From: Bacteroidales bacterium
GTDB taxonomy: Bacteria; Bacteroidota; Bacteroidia; Bacteroidales; WCHB1-69
Length of the DNA stretch: 37,255 nt
Assembly: GCA_031286285.1 (NCBI GenBank)
Contig: JAITUN010000306.1
Span: 1-37,255, forward strand
Direction of reading: 5' to 3'
This document shows, one piece after another, positions 23,220 to 30,651 of the stretch (position 1 is the first letter of the stretch; the number at the start of each line of letters is the position of its first letter). The position numbers and the translations under genes were made by a program. A model generated the notes under the pieces. The model was not told the origin of the DNA, ran no database searches, and saw only the letters and a list, made by a program, of their open reading frames with translations.

Positions 23220-25463
23220 TCAAACTACCTGAACTTCACTTTCCAAAAGTATTCCAAAATTCTCAAAAATTGATTTTTGAATTTTTTCTGACAACTCAAA
23301 AATTTCTTTTCCTGTTGCGTTTCCATAGTTAACTAAAACTAAGGGTTGGAAAGGATAAACGCCTGTATCATTTTCGCGGAACCCTTTCCAACCGGAAATC
23401 TCAATGAGTTGGGCAGCAGCTAATTTTACATGGCTGTCTAGATCTTCAAAAGAAATTAACTGAGGATACAAAATCTTTAGTCTTTCATATTTTTCTTTTT
23501 GTATTACAGGGTTTTTAAAGAAACTTCCTGCTGAGCCGATCTGCTCTGTATCGGGTAATTTACGATTGCGTATTGCTTTAACCTTTTGTTGAACAAGAGA
23601 TAAACTAACCTCGTTTGGATGAATCTCTATTTCATCTTTTAAAGCTTTATAACTTAGATTGTAACTTTCATTTTTTGCCAACCGGAACACAACTGATGTA
23701 ATGATTGCCTTGTTTTTCAATTCATTTTTAAAAATAGAATCTCTGTATCCGAACTTACAATCTTTGTTGGTTAATTCAATTTTTTTGCCTGTATCAATTT
23801 CAATTGCATGTACTTTTTTTATCACATCTTTAACTTCAACACCATAAGCGCCGATGTTTTGTACGGGGCAACTACCTACTTTTCCCGGAATACCTGCTAA
23901 GTTTTCTACACCAAAAAAACGGTTTTTTACACAAAAATCAATAAAATCATCCCAATTTTCACCTGATTTTACTTCAATAGTAACAAAATCTTTGGTTTGT
24001 CTAATAATTTCGATTCCTTTTGTATTAATGTGAATAACAGTTCCTTGAAAATCTTTAGTAAATAATATGTTACAACCTCCACCAAGAATTAAAAATGGAG
24101 ATTGAAATAATTTCTTTTCAAATACATAATCAAATTCTTCATCTTTATTAATGCAAATAAACTTTTCGCAGGCAACATCAATTTTAAACGAATTATAACA
24201 TTTTAATGAAAAAGGTTGACACACACATTGTTTAAATAGTTTTCCTCGCTCTTCAAAATTGGAATACTTATCGTAGCTGGCAGCTGCCGGCGAAAGCAAG
24301 CAAATTTTCCCTTTTTGTGTGTTTTGTAAAGCAAAATCAATGATTCTTTGCATATCATCTTCTATCTTCCATTTTCTAACTTCTAATTTCTGACTTCTAG
24401 CTGCTTGTTTTGTTTCCCATTCTATTTTCATTCGTTTTCCGGCAGGACCCATAAAAACGATATTTTCTACAGGATTTTTAAGTAAATAGTCATACAAAAT
24501 TTCATAATCAATACTTCTGTCAAACCCGCCGAGAAGCAATGTGTTCACATTTTTCAATCTTTCCAAAGCAAAAATAGTAGCTTCAGGTACAGTGGCAATA
24601 GAGTCGTTGTAAAAACAGATACCCTGTTTTTCGCCCACAAACTCTTGCCGATGTTCTAAAGGTATAAATGAAGCAAATGCAGTTTCAATTTTTTCATCAG
24701 AAATTCCAAATAATCTACAGGTTGTAATGGCAGCATGGTTTTGAATTCTGTTTGAGAAAGGTTCAAAAACTCTTTTATAATTATTTTGGGTTATTTGTTT
24801 TGTAATCCATTCATCATCTTCGTTATATACTAAAAAATCATTTTCATTTTGATATTTCGTAATATTCAATTTGGCTTGCATATAACTTGAGAACGAGTTA
24901 AAATGGTCTAAATGTTCCTGATATAAATTAAGCAATACTGCGATATATGGAGCGTGATGAACAAACTCTAATTGATGAGCAGAAAGCTCTGCTACTACGA
25001 TTGTTTTTGTATCAATCTGTTCCAAAATATCAAAAAAAGGCACGCCAATATTTCCTGCTGTTATTGTTTTTTTATGATTTAGATTTAGAATATGATTGAT
25101 TAAAGAAACTGTAGTACTTTTTCCTTTAGTTCCTGTAATTCCAATTGTTTGTTTTCCATAATATTGCAAAAATAGTGAAGTTTGTGAACAAATTTTTTCG
25201 GGTTCAATAAAATAGTTCAGGTTGGCAAAACTAATTCCCGGCGTTTTCAGTATTATTTCGTAATCATTCAGATTTTGCAAATAGTTATCGCCTGTGATAA
25301 CCAACACATTACTGTCTTTAATTTCAATCTCGTTCAAATCATGGATTGCTAGATGTTTATCGGGGAAATGGTTTCTAATAAATCTAAAAGAAGATTTTCC
25401 TTCTCTTCCAAAACCAAGGATAGCAATTTTTTTATCCTTAAAAAATTCAATAATTTTCTTCAT
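23220..25463 (-). CDS. MurD-like ligase fused to MurB reductase
   Basis: A single 747-residue frame with two complete enzymes. Residues 1-413 are a Mur ligase of MurD type: GFGREGKSS (17-25), ATP loop GTKGKSTT (111-118), ELSAHQLEF (159-167), NLYQEHLDHF (179-188), HRQEFV, NDSIATVPEAT (286-296), LGGFDRSIDY (311-320) and the usual MurD ending NFEERGKLFK. Residues 417-747 are type I MurB (UDP-MurNAc from UDP-GlcNAc-enolpyruvate): LILGGGCNILF, PVQNIGAYGVEVKDV, FGYRDSIF (Arg574), GSAGSFFKNP (Ser647 proton donor) and a terminal ESEVQVV (Glu743). There is almost no linker. NDSI replaces the NDSK usual in MurD, a trait of MurD2-like ligases. Residues about 357-368 are encoded by a heptamer array. It stands alone, with a -7 box at 25489-25496. 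Confidence 0.93.
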   Translation of the reverse strand: MKKIIEFFKDKKIAILGFGREGKSSFRFIRNHFPDKHLAIHDLNEIEIKDSNVLVITGDNYLQNLNDYEIILKTPGISFANLNYFIEPEKICSQTSLFLQYYGKQTIGITGTKGKSTTVSLINHILNLNHKKTITAGNIGVPFFDILEQIDTKTIVVAELSAHQLEFVHHAPYIAVLLNLYQEHLDHFNSFSSYMQAKLNITKYQNENDFLVYNEDDEWITKQITQNNYKRVFEPFSNRIQNHAAITTCRLFGISDEKIETAFASFIPLEHRQEFVGEKQGICFYNDSIATVPEATIFALERLKNVNTLLLGGFDRSIDYEILYDYLLKNPVENIVFMGPAGKRMKIEWETKQAARSQKLEVRKWKIEDDMQRIIDFALQNTQKGKICLLSPAAASYDKYSNFEERGKLFKQCVCQPFSLKCYNSFKIDVACEKFICINKDEEFDYVFEKKLFQSPFLILGGGCNILFTKDFQGTVIHINTKGIEIIRQTKDFVTIEVKSGENWDDFIDFCVKNRFFGVENLAGIPGKVGSCPVQNIGAYGVEVKDVIKKVHAIEIDTGKKIELTNKDCKFGYRDSIFKNELKNKAIITSVVFRLAKNESYNLSYKALKDEIEIHPNEVSLSLVQQKVKAIRNRKLPDTEQIGSAGSFFKNPVIQKEKYERLKILYPQLISFEDLDSHVKLAAAQLIEISGWKGFRENDTGVYPFQPLVLVNYGNATGKEIFELSEKIQKSIFENFGILLESEVQVV
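24374..24401. repeat. Heptamer array (TTCTAAC type) inside murD-murB
   Basis: Four 7-bp units, TTCTAAC, TTCTAAT, TTCTGAC and TTCTAGC, lie within the MurD half. On the coding strand they give a SQKLEVRK-like stretch in the C-terminal ligase domain. The unit is the same as the nine-copy array after pyrH. Confidence 0.9.
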
Positions 25464-25488
25464 TTTTTTTATAATAACGAATGAAACG

Positions 25489-25496
25489 CAAATATA
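25489..25496 (-). promoter_or_regulatory. -7 box for murD-murB
   Basis: TATATTTG on the minus strand matches TAnnTTTG, 25 bp before the ATG at 25463. Confidence 0.5.
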
Positions 25497-25552
25497 TATA
25501 TCTATTTTTGCATAAAAATTTATATTCTATCATAAAATAACCTCAAAATATT

Positions 25553-25560
25553 TACTTTTG
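25553..25560 (+). promoter_or_regulatory. -7 box for the MacB-like ABC operon
   Basis: TACTTTTG matches TAnnTTTG, 19 bp before the ATG at 25580. A second candidate, TATTTTTG, is at 25503-25510. Together with the box at 25489 they make a divergent promoter region. Confidence 0.5.
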
Positions 25561-25579
25561 CCTCTCATTTTTATTGAAT

Positions 25580-26236
25580 ATGATTACACTCAACAATATT
25601 CACAAAACCTACTTTGGCGCCGCACCTTTACATGTATTAAAAGGGGTTACTATGAAAGTAGAAGTCGGTGAAATGATCTCTATTATGGGCGCTTCAGGAT
25701 CAGGTAAATCGACTTTGCTCAATATTTTAGGAATATTAGACAACTATGAAGAGGGCGACTATTTTTTAGATAAAACATTAATAAAAAACTTATCTGAAAC
25801 TAAAGCTGCAGATTTTAGAAATAAGTATATTGGCTTTGTTTTTCAAAACTTCAATCTCATTGCTTATAAGACTGCGTTAGAAAATGTAGCATTGCCGCTT
25901 TTTTACAGAAATATGTCACGTAAAAAAAGAAATAAAATGGCGATGGAATATTTGGAAAAGGTAGGATTAGAGTCTTGGTCGCATCACTTTCCTAACCAAT
26001 TGAGCGGTGGTCAAAAACAGCGAGTAGCTATAGCTCGGGCACTCATTAACGAACCAAGAATTATTCTTGCTGATGAGCCTACCGGCGCTTTGGATAGCCA
26101 AACCTCATACGAAGTGATTGAACTCCTAAAAGAAGTAAACCAAACCGGAATGACAATCATTGTGGTTACTCACGAACAGTTCGTAGCAGATGCAACTCAC
26201 AGAATTATTAGGATTAAAGATGGAATTATTGAATGA
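25580..26236 (+). CDS. MacB/LolD-type ABC transporter ATPase
   Basis: A 218-residue ATPase counted from the ATG at 25580; a TTG two codons upstream would extend it slightly. Walker A GASGSGKST (near residues 38-46), Q-loop FVFQNFNLI, ABC signature LSGGQKQRVAIARAL (near 138-152), Walker B IILADEPTGALDS (near 157-169) and switch His in VVTHEQ are all intact. The short length and motif spacing fit the MacB/LolD/FtsE group, which power envelope export or lipoprotein release rather than uptake. Its stop overlaps the ATG of the permease gene by 4 bp, so the two form one unit. Confidence 0.95.
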   Translation: MITLNNIHKTYFGAAPLHVLKGVTMKVEVGEMISIMGASGSGKSTLLNILGILDNYEEGDYFLDKTLIKNLSETKAADFRNKYIGFVFQNFNLIAYKTALENVALPLFYRNMSRKKRNKMAMEYLEKVGLESWSHHFPNQLSGGQKQRVAIARALINEPRIILADEPTGALDSQTSYEVIELLKEVNQTGMTIIVVTHEQFVADATHRIIRIKDGIIE

Positions 26237-27480
26237 TTATTATTGATCTATTTAGAGAAATTGGCATTACATTGAGTCGAAATAAACTAAGAACTTTTTT
26301 GACAGGGTTTTCTATTGCATGGGGAATCTTTATGCTAATAGTTTTGTTGGGTGCGGGAAATGGGTTGAAAAACGGAGTTACTTTAAATTTCCGATCACAA
26401 ACAACTAATAAAATCACTCTCCATGCCGGAACTATTTCCAAACCTGTTAATGGAAAGCAGATGTGGCAAAAAATAGAATTTGATTGCACCGATTCAGTTT
26501 TACTAAGCAATATTATGGAGGTAGATGAGATAATTCCTTCCTACAGTACTTGGGGTTCAATTTCTTACAAGAAGAGAAATGTAGATGCTTCTCTTCAGGC
26601 TGTAATTCCCCAATTTCAACACTTTGAAAGTATTGATTTGTTGTCAGGCAGGTTTGTTAATGATATTGACATGAAAGAGAAGAGAAAAGTGGCAGTTGTT
26701 GCGGATAAAGATGCATTAGTATTGTTTGATAATGAGAATCCATTGGAAAAGAAAATCCTATATAATGGAATAGCGTTTACAGTAGTAGGAGTTTATAAAA
26801 CAAGAGGCGCAAACTGGTCAAACCGGCTTTACATTCCTTTTTCTACTCTAAGCGCAATCTTCAATCCTTCCGGAAAATTAAGCAGATTTACTTTTACAGT
26901 TAATAATTTAGAGACTACAGAAGCAAATCAGGTTTTTGAGGAAAAATTGCGTCGACAAATGAGTAAAAAACACGGATTTGATCCGGATGACAGAAATGCT
27001 ATATATATTTGGAATATGTTGAAAGAATATCAGCAAACGATGCAAATTTTTAATGCTATTACCCTATTTGTTTGGATTATAGGGATTGGAACTCTGATTG
27101 CCGGCATTGTTGGCGTTGGCAATATTATGCTTATTACAGTTAGAGAGCGTACCAAGGAGTTTGGTATTCAAAAAGCGCTGGGGGCAAGACCAGGTGTTAT
27201 TTTACGTCAAATTGTACTTGAATCGTTTTGTATTACAGGTTTATTTGGCTATTTGGGCATGGTTGCCGGCATCGGAGTTACTGAACTTATTAACTTTGTA
27301 ATGGTAAAAGCTGCTATGGGAAGCGATACCGAATTTAAAGTTTTTAGTAATCCTACTGTTGATTTGGGAATAGCCGCTGTCTCCACAATAATTTTGGTCT
27401 TTGCTGGTATCTTAGCAGGCTACTTTCCAGCGCGCAAAGCGGTAAAAATTAAACCAATAGAGGCTTTGAGGTATGAGTAA
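26233..27480 (+). CDS. MacB-like ABC transporter permease
   Basis: A 415-residue permease with the MacB layout. One N-terminal helix (about 20-42, TFLTGFSIAWGIFMLIVLLG) is followed by a large periplasmic MacB-PCD domain (about 45-270) and three C-terminal helices of the FtsX domain, with GIGTLIAGIVGVGNIMLITVRERTKEFGIQKALGA (near 282-316). It ends PARKAVKIKPIEALRYE, typical of the family. It pairs with the ATPase at 25580. No MacA-like adaptor or outer-membrane channel gene is next to it, so the substrate and the reach of the transporter are unknown. Antimicrobial-peptide or lipoprotein handling are options. Confidence 0.93.
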   Translation: MIIIDLFREIGITLSRNKLRTFLTGFSIAWGIFMLIVLLGAGNGLKNGVTLNFRSQTTNKITLHAGTISKPVNGKQMWQKIEFDCTDSVLLSNIMEVDEIIPSYSTWGSISYKKRNVDASLQAVIPQFQHFESIDLLSGRFVNDIDMKEKRKVAVVADKDALVLFDNENPLEKKILYNGIAFTVVGVYKTRGANWSNRLYIPFSTLSAIFNPSGKLSRFTFTVNNLETTEANQVFEEKLRRQMSKKHGFDPDDRNAIYIWNMLKEYQQTMQIFNAITLFVWIIGIGTLIAGIVGVGNIMLITVRERTKEFGIQKALGARPGVILRQIVLESFCITGLFGYLGMVAGIGVTELINFVMVKAAMGSDTEFKVFSNPTVDLGIAAVSTIILVFAGILAGYFPARKAVKIKPIEALRYE

Positions 27481-27503
27481 TAAGATAAAAAATTTACACA
27501 TTC

Positions 27504-28646
27504 TCACTTTCGTACTTCCATAGCATTTCTTAACGCACTGCCGATAAGCATAAATGCAAACACTAACATCATGATAGCAATTCCAGGTATTATTGCCAAA
27601 TATGCTTTGTCTAATACTATGTATGCGTAGTTTTCTTTCATCATCATTCCCCATGAAGGGATTGGGGGCTGCACGCCCATCCCTAAAAAGCTTAAGCCTG
27701 CTTCCATAAGAATGGCAGAAGAAAAATTTGCGGCTGAAAGTACAACCAAAGTTCCAAAGATATTGGGCAGTATGTGTTTGAAAATAATTCTCATATTTGA
27801 AAAGCCCAACGCTCTGCCGGCTTCCACAAAATCTTGTTGCTTTAGAGCTAGGGTTTGCCCTCGCACAACCCGCGCAATATCCACCCACATTGTCAACCCA
27901 ATAGCAATAAAGATCTGCCAAAATCCTTTGCCGAGTGCAAAACTGATAGCAATGACTAGCAATAGCGTAGGAATTGACCATACTACATTGATAAGCCATG
28001 TAAGCAGAGCGTCTGTTTTTCCACCATAATAACCGGCAATAGCACCCACAAAAACACCTATCAACAAGGCAATAAAAACTGCAATAATTCCTACTGATAA
28101 ACTGATTCGGGCGCCCAACATCAATTGGCTCAGAACGTCGCGACCGTAACGGTCGGTACCCAACCAAAAAGTTTTTTTTCTTACAAAGGTGTTTTTATCA
28201 TCAAAACCTTTTGCAACAAGATTCGCTGAATTTTTTCTACAAAAAACACTATTACTGTCTGTGTTTCTGTTAAAATCATTGTATCCTTTATTGTTAATAA
28301 CTTCCATCTCTATGTCTTCATTAATCAACGGAACAGAATTATATATAGCCGGCTGCCCAAACAACATCTTTTGAAACATACACTTGTCTTTTACGGGCTG
28401 CTCTTTTTCAGTATTCAAAAAAAATACAGAAAATCCAGGCGACTGTAGTGCAATCTCTAAATGTTGCTCATTGCAATTTGGCGTTTGATCCGGGGTAATT
28501 AAATATCCCAATATAGCCATCAGAAAAACCAAACACAAAAAAAATAACGAAATCATTCCCAATCTCTCTTTTTTAAACCTTTTCCAGGTGAGCGTAGATA
28601 GAGAAAACGCTTTTTCTTTGGAGTGTTTTTTACAGAAAAATAGCAT
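27504..28646 (-). CDS. OppC/DppC-like peptide ABC transporter permease
   Basis: A 380-residue inner-membrane permease. Helix 1 is at about 31-51 (LGMISLFFLCLVFLMAILGYL). A periplasmic segment of about 110 residues follows, with a Cys near residues 87 and 142. Then come the binding-protein-dependent transport domain with FWLGTDRYGRDVLSQLMLGARISLSVG (near 160-186), four more helices, and the EAA-like loop EAGRALGFSNMRIIFKHILPN (near 271-291). The long segment before the DRYGRD motif is frequent in Bacteroidota homologues (from memory). The partner OppB, ATPases and binding protein are not in this window. It converges on the MacB-like permease and shares a palindromic promoter with rsfS. Confidence 0.92.
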   Translation of the reverse strand: MLFFCKKHSKEKAFSLSTLTWKRFKKERLGMISLFFLCLVFLMAILGYLITPDQTPNCNEQHLEIALQSPGFSVFFLNTEKEQPVKDKCMFQKMLFGQPAIYNSVPLINEDIEMEVINNKGYNDFNRNTDSNSVFCRKNSANLVAKGFDDKNTFVRKKTFWLGTDRYGRDVLSQLMLGARISLSVGIIAVFIALLIGVFVGAIAGYYGGKTDALLTWLINVVWSIPTLLLVIAISFALGKGFWQIFIAIGLTMWVDIARVVRGQTLALKQQDFVEAGRALGFSNMRIIFKHILPNIFGTLVVLSAANFSSAILMEAGLSFLGMGVQPPIPSWGMMMKENYAYIVLDKAYLAIIPGIAIMMLVFAFMLIGSALRNAMEVRK

Positions 28647-28662
28647 GGTTTTTTTGTTTGCA

Positions 28663-28678
28663 CAAAAATATATTTTTG
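28663..28678. promoter_or_regulatory. Palindromic bidirectional -7 box (permease/rsfS)
   Basis: CAAAAATATATTTTTG is a perfect 16-bp palindrome. Each strand reads TATTTTTG, so both directions have a consensus-like -7 box. Leftward transcription would start about 10 bp before the permease ATG at 28646. Rightward transcription would start about 17 bp before the rsfS ATG at 28702. Confidence 0.65.
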
Positions 28679-28701
28679 CCGATAGGTATTTATTAAATTT
28701 A

Positions 28702-29082
28702 ATGGCAAAACCAAAAAAAATAAAAACAGAGGCTCCCGCCTTTCAGGGAAATTTAGAAGAACTTATTATTCAAGCTCTTATTGAGAAAAAAGGAGAACAA
28801 ATTGCTTGCATTGACCTTAAAGCAATGCACCACGTTTTATTCGATTATTTCATTATTTGTTCAGGAAATTCAAAGCCGCATGTGGAAACTCTAAGCGATT
28901 TTGTGCAGGAAACAACAAAAAAACAAGCCGGAATCAGACCCTCATACTTAGAGGGAAGAGAAAACGGTGAGTGGATTTTGTTAGACTATTTCAATATTAT
29001 TGTGCATATTTTCCAACCTGAAATAAGACAGTTTTATAATATTGAATCTCTTTGGAGCGACGCACCTTGCTACCGGTTTTAA
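28702..29082 (+). CDS. rsfS: Ribosomal silencing factor RsfS
   Basis: A 126-residue protein that binds L14 (uL14) and blocks subunit joining when nutrients are short. The ATG at 28702 (MAKPKK) is chosen. An in-frame ATG at 28588 would run back through the promoter and into the divergent permease gene. Family motifs: LIIQALIEKKGEQIACIDL (near 21-39), FDYFIICSGNSKPHVETLSDFV (near 48-69), GRENGEWILLDYFNIIVHIF (near 87-106) and a terminal YNIESLW. In Bacteroidota rsfS usually precedes ftsH; here a radical SAM gene follows after 12 bp. Confidence 0.93.
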   Translation: MAKPKKIKTEAPAFQGNLEELIIQALIEKKGEQIACIDLKAMHHVLFDYFIICSGNSKPHVETLSDFVQETTKKQAGIRPSYLEGRENGEWILLDYFNIIVHIFQPEIRQFYNIESLWSDAPCYRF

Positions 29083-29094
29083 AAAATAAACTCT

Positions 29095-29865
29095 ATGTTT
29101 CTGTGGGATAATGTAGTTTTCGGACCAATTCACAGCCGCCGCCTAGGCAGTTCGCTGGGAATTAATATCTCCCCTACTACTGTGAAAATCTGCTCTTTCG
29201 ACTGTATCTACTGTGAGTGTGGATGGACATTGGAAAAAACGATTGAACCTTGTTTATTTCTTCCTATAGAAAAAATTATTGATGCCATTGACATGAAACT
29301 CTCGCAATGCAAAACAATAGGTACAATTATTGATAGCATTACTTTTTCGGGAAACGGTGAGCCAACCCTTCACCCAAAATTTGACCAAATTATTGATGCA
29401 CTTATAGTTTTAAGAAATAAATATTACCCAAAAACAGTAATTACATGTTTGTCGAATGCTACCCAATTAACAAATGAAAGGGTACTTGCTGCTCTAAAAA
29501 AAATTGAAAACCCCATTTTAAAGCTAGATGCAGTTTCTGAACACCTTTTTAAACTCATTAACAAACCGATAGTGGCTATTTCTGTCGAAAAAATAATTAA
29601 TCTTCTTCAGCAACTACACGGCGACTTTATTTTGCAAACCCTGTTTCTAAAAGGAGAGATTGATGGTCAAATCTTTAACAACACTTTGGAACCCCATCTT
29701 TCTTTGTGGATAAAGGTGGTTCAACATATACATCCTAGAAAAGTTATGATTTATTCATTAGATAGAAACACTCCTGCGCAGAGATTGGAAAAAATTCCTT
29801 TTGAGAAATTGGTAGAGATTTCTCAGAAAATTCAACAAATTGGAATATTAGCAGATGCATATTAA
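29095..29865 (+). CDS. Radical SAM protein (COG0731-like)
   Basis: A 256-residue radical SAM enzyme. The start VVFGPIHSRRLGSSLGINISP is typical of the COG0731 Fe-S oxidoreductase group, distantly related to the wyosine enzyme TYW1. The cluster-binding Cys residues are in CSFDCIYCECG (near 33-43), with spacing C-x3-C-x2-C. The SAM-binding GNGE motif (FSGNGEPTLHP) is near 91. No accessory cluster domain or SPASM region is present. The substrate is unknown. It follows rsfS by 12 bp and is likely co-transcribed. Confidence 0.9.
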   Translation: MFLWDNVVFGPIHSRRLGSSLGINISPTTVKICSFDCIYCECGWTLEKTIEPCLFLPIEKIIDAIDMKLSQCKTIGTIIDSITFSGNGEPTLHPKFDQIIDALIVLRNKYYPKTVITCLSNATQLTNERVLAALKKIENPILKLDAVSEHLFKLINKPIVAISVEKIINLLQQLHGDFILQTLFLKGEIDGQIFNNTLEPHLSLWIKVVQHIHPRKVMIYSLDRNTPAQRLEKIPFEKLVEISQKIQQIGILADAY

Positions 29866-29927
29866 TAATTTTTAATGTTTTTTCATGAGTAGTGTTAATA
29901 AGAATTCCAATCATAATAAAAAATTAA

Positions 29928-30135
29928 TATCTTTGCCGCTGATTTTTTCTGTAAAGAGGTGAAACATTATAATTTACTGTGTTGAATCATGCTATCTGAA
30001 AATAGTGAAAGTGCAATAAAGAAAACAGCGAAAACTTGAAAACCTGCTTTGAGAAAACAATCAACCAGGCAAGACCTGTAAAGCCGTAAGAACAGGAAAA
30101 AAAAGTTGCGCCCGACACAAATTAGGGAAATAATT
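29928..30135 (+). ncRNA. Candidate structured 5' leader of the DUF4190 gene
   Basis: A TATCTTTG -7 box at 29928-29935 is followed by about 195 nt without a convincing ORF before the ATG at 30136. The stretch contains several possible stems: GTAAA/TTTAC near 29952-29984, CTAT/ATAG near 29992-30005, CCTG/CAGG near 30042-30070, and CCTGT/ACAGG (loop AAAGCCGTAAGA) near 30075-30097. These are joined by A-rich linkers. An AGGGA tract 10 nt before the ATG could be a ribosome-binding site, unusual in this window. No known RNA family is recognised. Confidence 0.35.
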
Positions 30136-30450
30136 ATGTCAGAAATACAAAACGATGGTCATGGTTCACAAGAACCAACAATTATTGTAAATCAGGTAGA
30201 ACACAAATCAAATGGAGTTGGTGTTGCAGGATTTGTACTTGCAATAATTGCCTCTTTTCTTGGTTGGATTCCCATTTTTGGATGGATTTTGTGGGTTGTA
30301 GGATTTATTCTATCGTTTGTTGGTGTGTTCAGAAAACCTAAAGGACTTGCTATTGCAGGCCTTATTATCTCCTCAGTAATACTTATTGTTTTGATTATTG
30401 TGTTTTCAATTCTATCAGAAGCTATTTTAGAAGCTTTCGATCTATTTTAG
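30136..30450 (+). CDS. DUF4190-type small membrane protein
   Basis: A 104-residue protein from the ATG at 30136 (MSEIQNDGHG). An upstream in-frame ATG at 30106 would add ten residues, MRPTQIREII, with no hydrophobic or family match. After a short polar N-terminus come NGVGVAGFVLAIIASFLGWIP, a second helix GWILWVVGFILSFVGVFRKP and a third, GLAIAGLIISSVILIVLII, the usual layout of DUF4190 proteins. Function unknown. The gene stands alone behind a long, possibly structured leader. The following 200 bp up to nrnA hold no gene or clear terminator. Confidence 0.75.
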   Translation: MSEIQNDGHGSQEPTIIVNQVEHKSNGVGVAGFVLAIIASFLGWIPIFGWILWVVGFILSFVGVFRKPKGLAIAGLIISSVILIVLIIVFSILSEAILEAFDLF

Positions 30451-30651
30451 TTTTTGGTAAAAACAATTCATTTATTTGGCTGTATAAAGCTGCCGAATAC
30501 TATGTGCTTTCCTATCAAGAGTTGTATGTAATTGACAGTAATGTTAATATGGGTTTATATTAGCATTAAACAACTTGAAATACTATAAATTATTAGAATT
30601 TGTGATTAATTATTCACTTTTCTTTCTTTTTTTGTCCTCAAAATTAATCCT

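Noticed and set aside
27412-28167. A 251-residue frame overlapping the OppC-like permease in another frame.
   Set aside because: Its residues are rich in Cys, Trp and Arg with no family pattern, while the permease frame has all expected motifs.
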